Origin: an uncultured bacterium
GTDB lineage: Bacteria; Bdellovibrionota_C; UBA2361; SZUA-149; CALKYB01
Direction of reading: 5' to 3'
Length of the DNA stretch: 14,701 bases
Assembly: GCA_938022485.1 (NCBI GenBank)
Contig: CALIEE010000236.1
Span: forward strand, 1-14,701
Every line of letters starts with the position of its first letter. The first letter of the stretch is position 1. Shown in pieces: positions 14,204 through 14,701 of this stretch. The position numbers and the translations under genes are program-made. The notes beneath the pieces were generated by a model, which was not told the origin of the DNA, ran no database searches, and saw only the letters and a list, made by a program, of their open reading frames with translations.

Positions 14204-14219
14204 GAAAGCTCTAGCTTTC
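14204..14219 (-). other. Hairpin over the rplQ stop codon
   Basis: GAAAGCT (14219-14213 on the minus strand) and AGCTTTC (14210-14204) are perfect 7-base complements around the TAG stop. The tip would open to a 4-base loop, leaving a 6-bp stem. A T-rich stretch, CTTTTTC, begins 6 bases further on. It is a possible weak terminator or pause between rplQ and fabI. Confidence 0.35.
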
Positions 14220-14701
14220 CTTAGCTTCAGTCTTTTCCTCAGGCTTTTTGGCTTCAGCAGCTTCTGCTTTAGCCTCTACCTTTTCGTCGACTTTAGCCTC
14301 TTTCTTATCAGCGCTTTTCTTCTCTGGAGTTTTCTTAACTCTACGCTTCTTACGACCGCTATCCTTGGCTTTAACTTCTTCCTTAACGAACTCGATTATC
14401 GCCATTTGAGCTTTATCACCCTCGCGAACTCTAGTTCGGAGAACTCGGGTATAACCTCCGTTTCTATCTTTGAAGCCAGGAGCAATTTCAGTGAAAAGTT
14501 TATGAACAGCAGTACCCTTGGTCTTAGACTTAGAATCGTGTTTGTTCACCTCAAACAAATAACCCAAGGCCTGTCGTCTCGCGTGAAGAGTATTTTTCTT
14601 TCCAAGCGTGACCAATTTATCCGCCACTCTCTTAAGTTCCTTAGCCTTAGGCAAAGTAGTCTCAATTCTATCGTGCAACACGAGAGATGTGGCTAGATTC
14701 C
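14211..14701 (-). CDS. rplQ: Ribosomal protein bL17, N-terminus cut by window edge
   Basis: The reading frame stays open to the right edge. The codons before the apparent start at 14681 read NLATSLV and continue into LHDRIETTLPKAKELK. This is the bL17 core that normally follows an N-terminal stretch of about 20 residues, here outside the window. The GTG at 14681 is therefore not the start. bL17 is a large-subunit protein near the exit tunnel. The core ends around FVKEEVKA. It is followed by a tail of about 50 residues rich in Lys, Glu and Ala, mostly without aromatic residues, ending KTEAKES. Many bL17 proteins end near the core, so the tail is a lineage-type extension. rplQ usually closes the rpoA ribosomal operon, so rpoA would be expected just beyond the window. 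Confidence 0.95.
   Translation of the reverse strand, partial: NLATSLVLHDRIETTLPKAKELKRVADKLVTLGKKNTLHARRQALGYLFEVNKHDSKSKTKGTAVHKLFTEIAPGFKDRNGGYTRVLRTRVREGDKAQMAIIEFVKEEVKAKDSGRKKRRVKKTPEKKSADKKEAKVDEKVEAKAEAAEAKKPEEKTEAKES

Overview
The window comes from the chromosome of a Gram-negative, moderately AT-rich bacterium. Outer-membrane and periplasmic proteins are present: a porin ending in Phe, several lipobox lipoproteins and a secreted lyase with poly-serine linkers. FabI and a bacterial bL17 with a long Lys/Glu/Ala tail are also encoded. Serine-linker secreted enzymes and small Feo operons suit a free-living, probably aquatic heterotroph of proteobacterial or deltaproteobacterial/Bdellovibrionota-like affinity. 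The lineage is a guess; no rRNA or other decisive marker is present.

Layout. (1) 115-2558, minus strand: feoA-feoB plus a 52-residue FeoB-associated Cys-rich membrane protein, a compact Fe(II) uptake operon. (2) 2559-2835: a divergent control region with inverted and direct repeats. (3) 2836-5498, plus strand: an outer-membrane porin, a perfect hairpin terminator, then an exported FMN-binding protein with an ApbE-type flavinylation motif and a two-helix PepSY membrane protein with a Cys-rich tail. (4) 5647-6197, minus strand: two small coupled lipoproteins of unknown function. (5) 6569-10348, plus strand: a 1259-residue modular secreted pectate-lyase-like protein. (6) 10535-14701, minus strand: a DUF4332 helix-hairpin-helix protein, a DUF547 lipoprotein preceded by a radical SAM enzyme, fabI, and rplQ, which is cut by the window edge.

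How they may work together. Regions 1 and 3 read as one iron module. Electrons would pass through the PepSY protein to the flavinylated periplasmic protein, ferric iron or a chelate would be reduced in the periplasm, and FeoAB would import the Fe(II). This rests on domain content and divergent adjacency, not on any experiment. In region 6 the radical SAM protein has a C-terminal pattern (HHFMD, then two Cys) that I associate with the Tes/MJ0619 (COG1964) group of lipid-modifying enzymes. It forms a tight two-gene unit with the DUF547 lipoprotein and lies next to fabI. A lipid-related role is a hypothesis worth testing.
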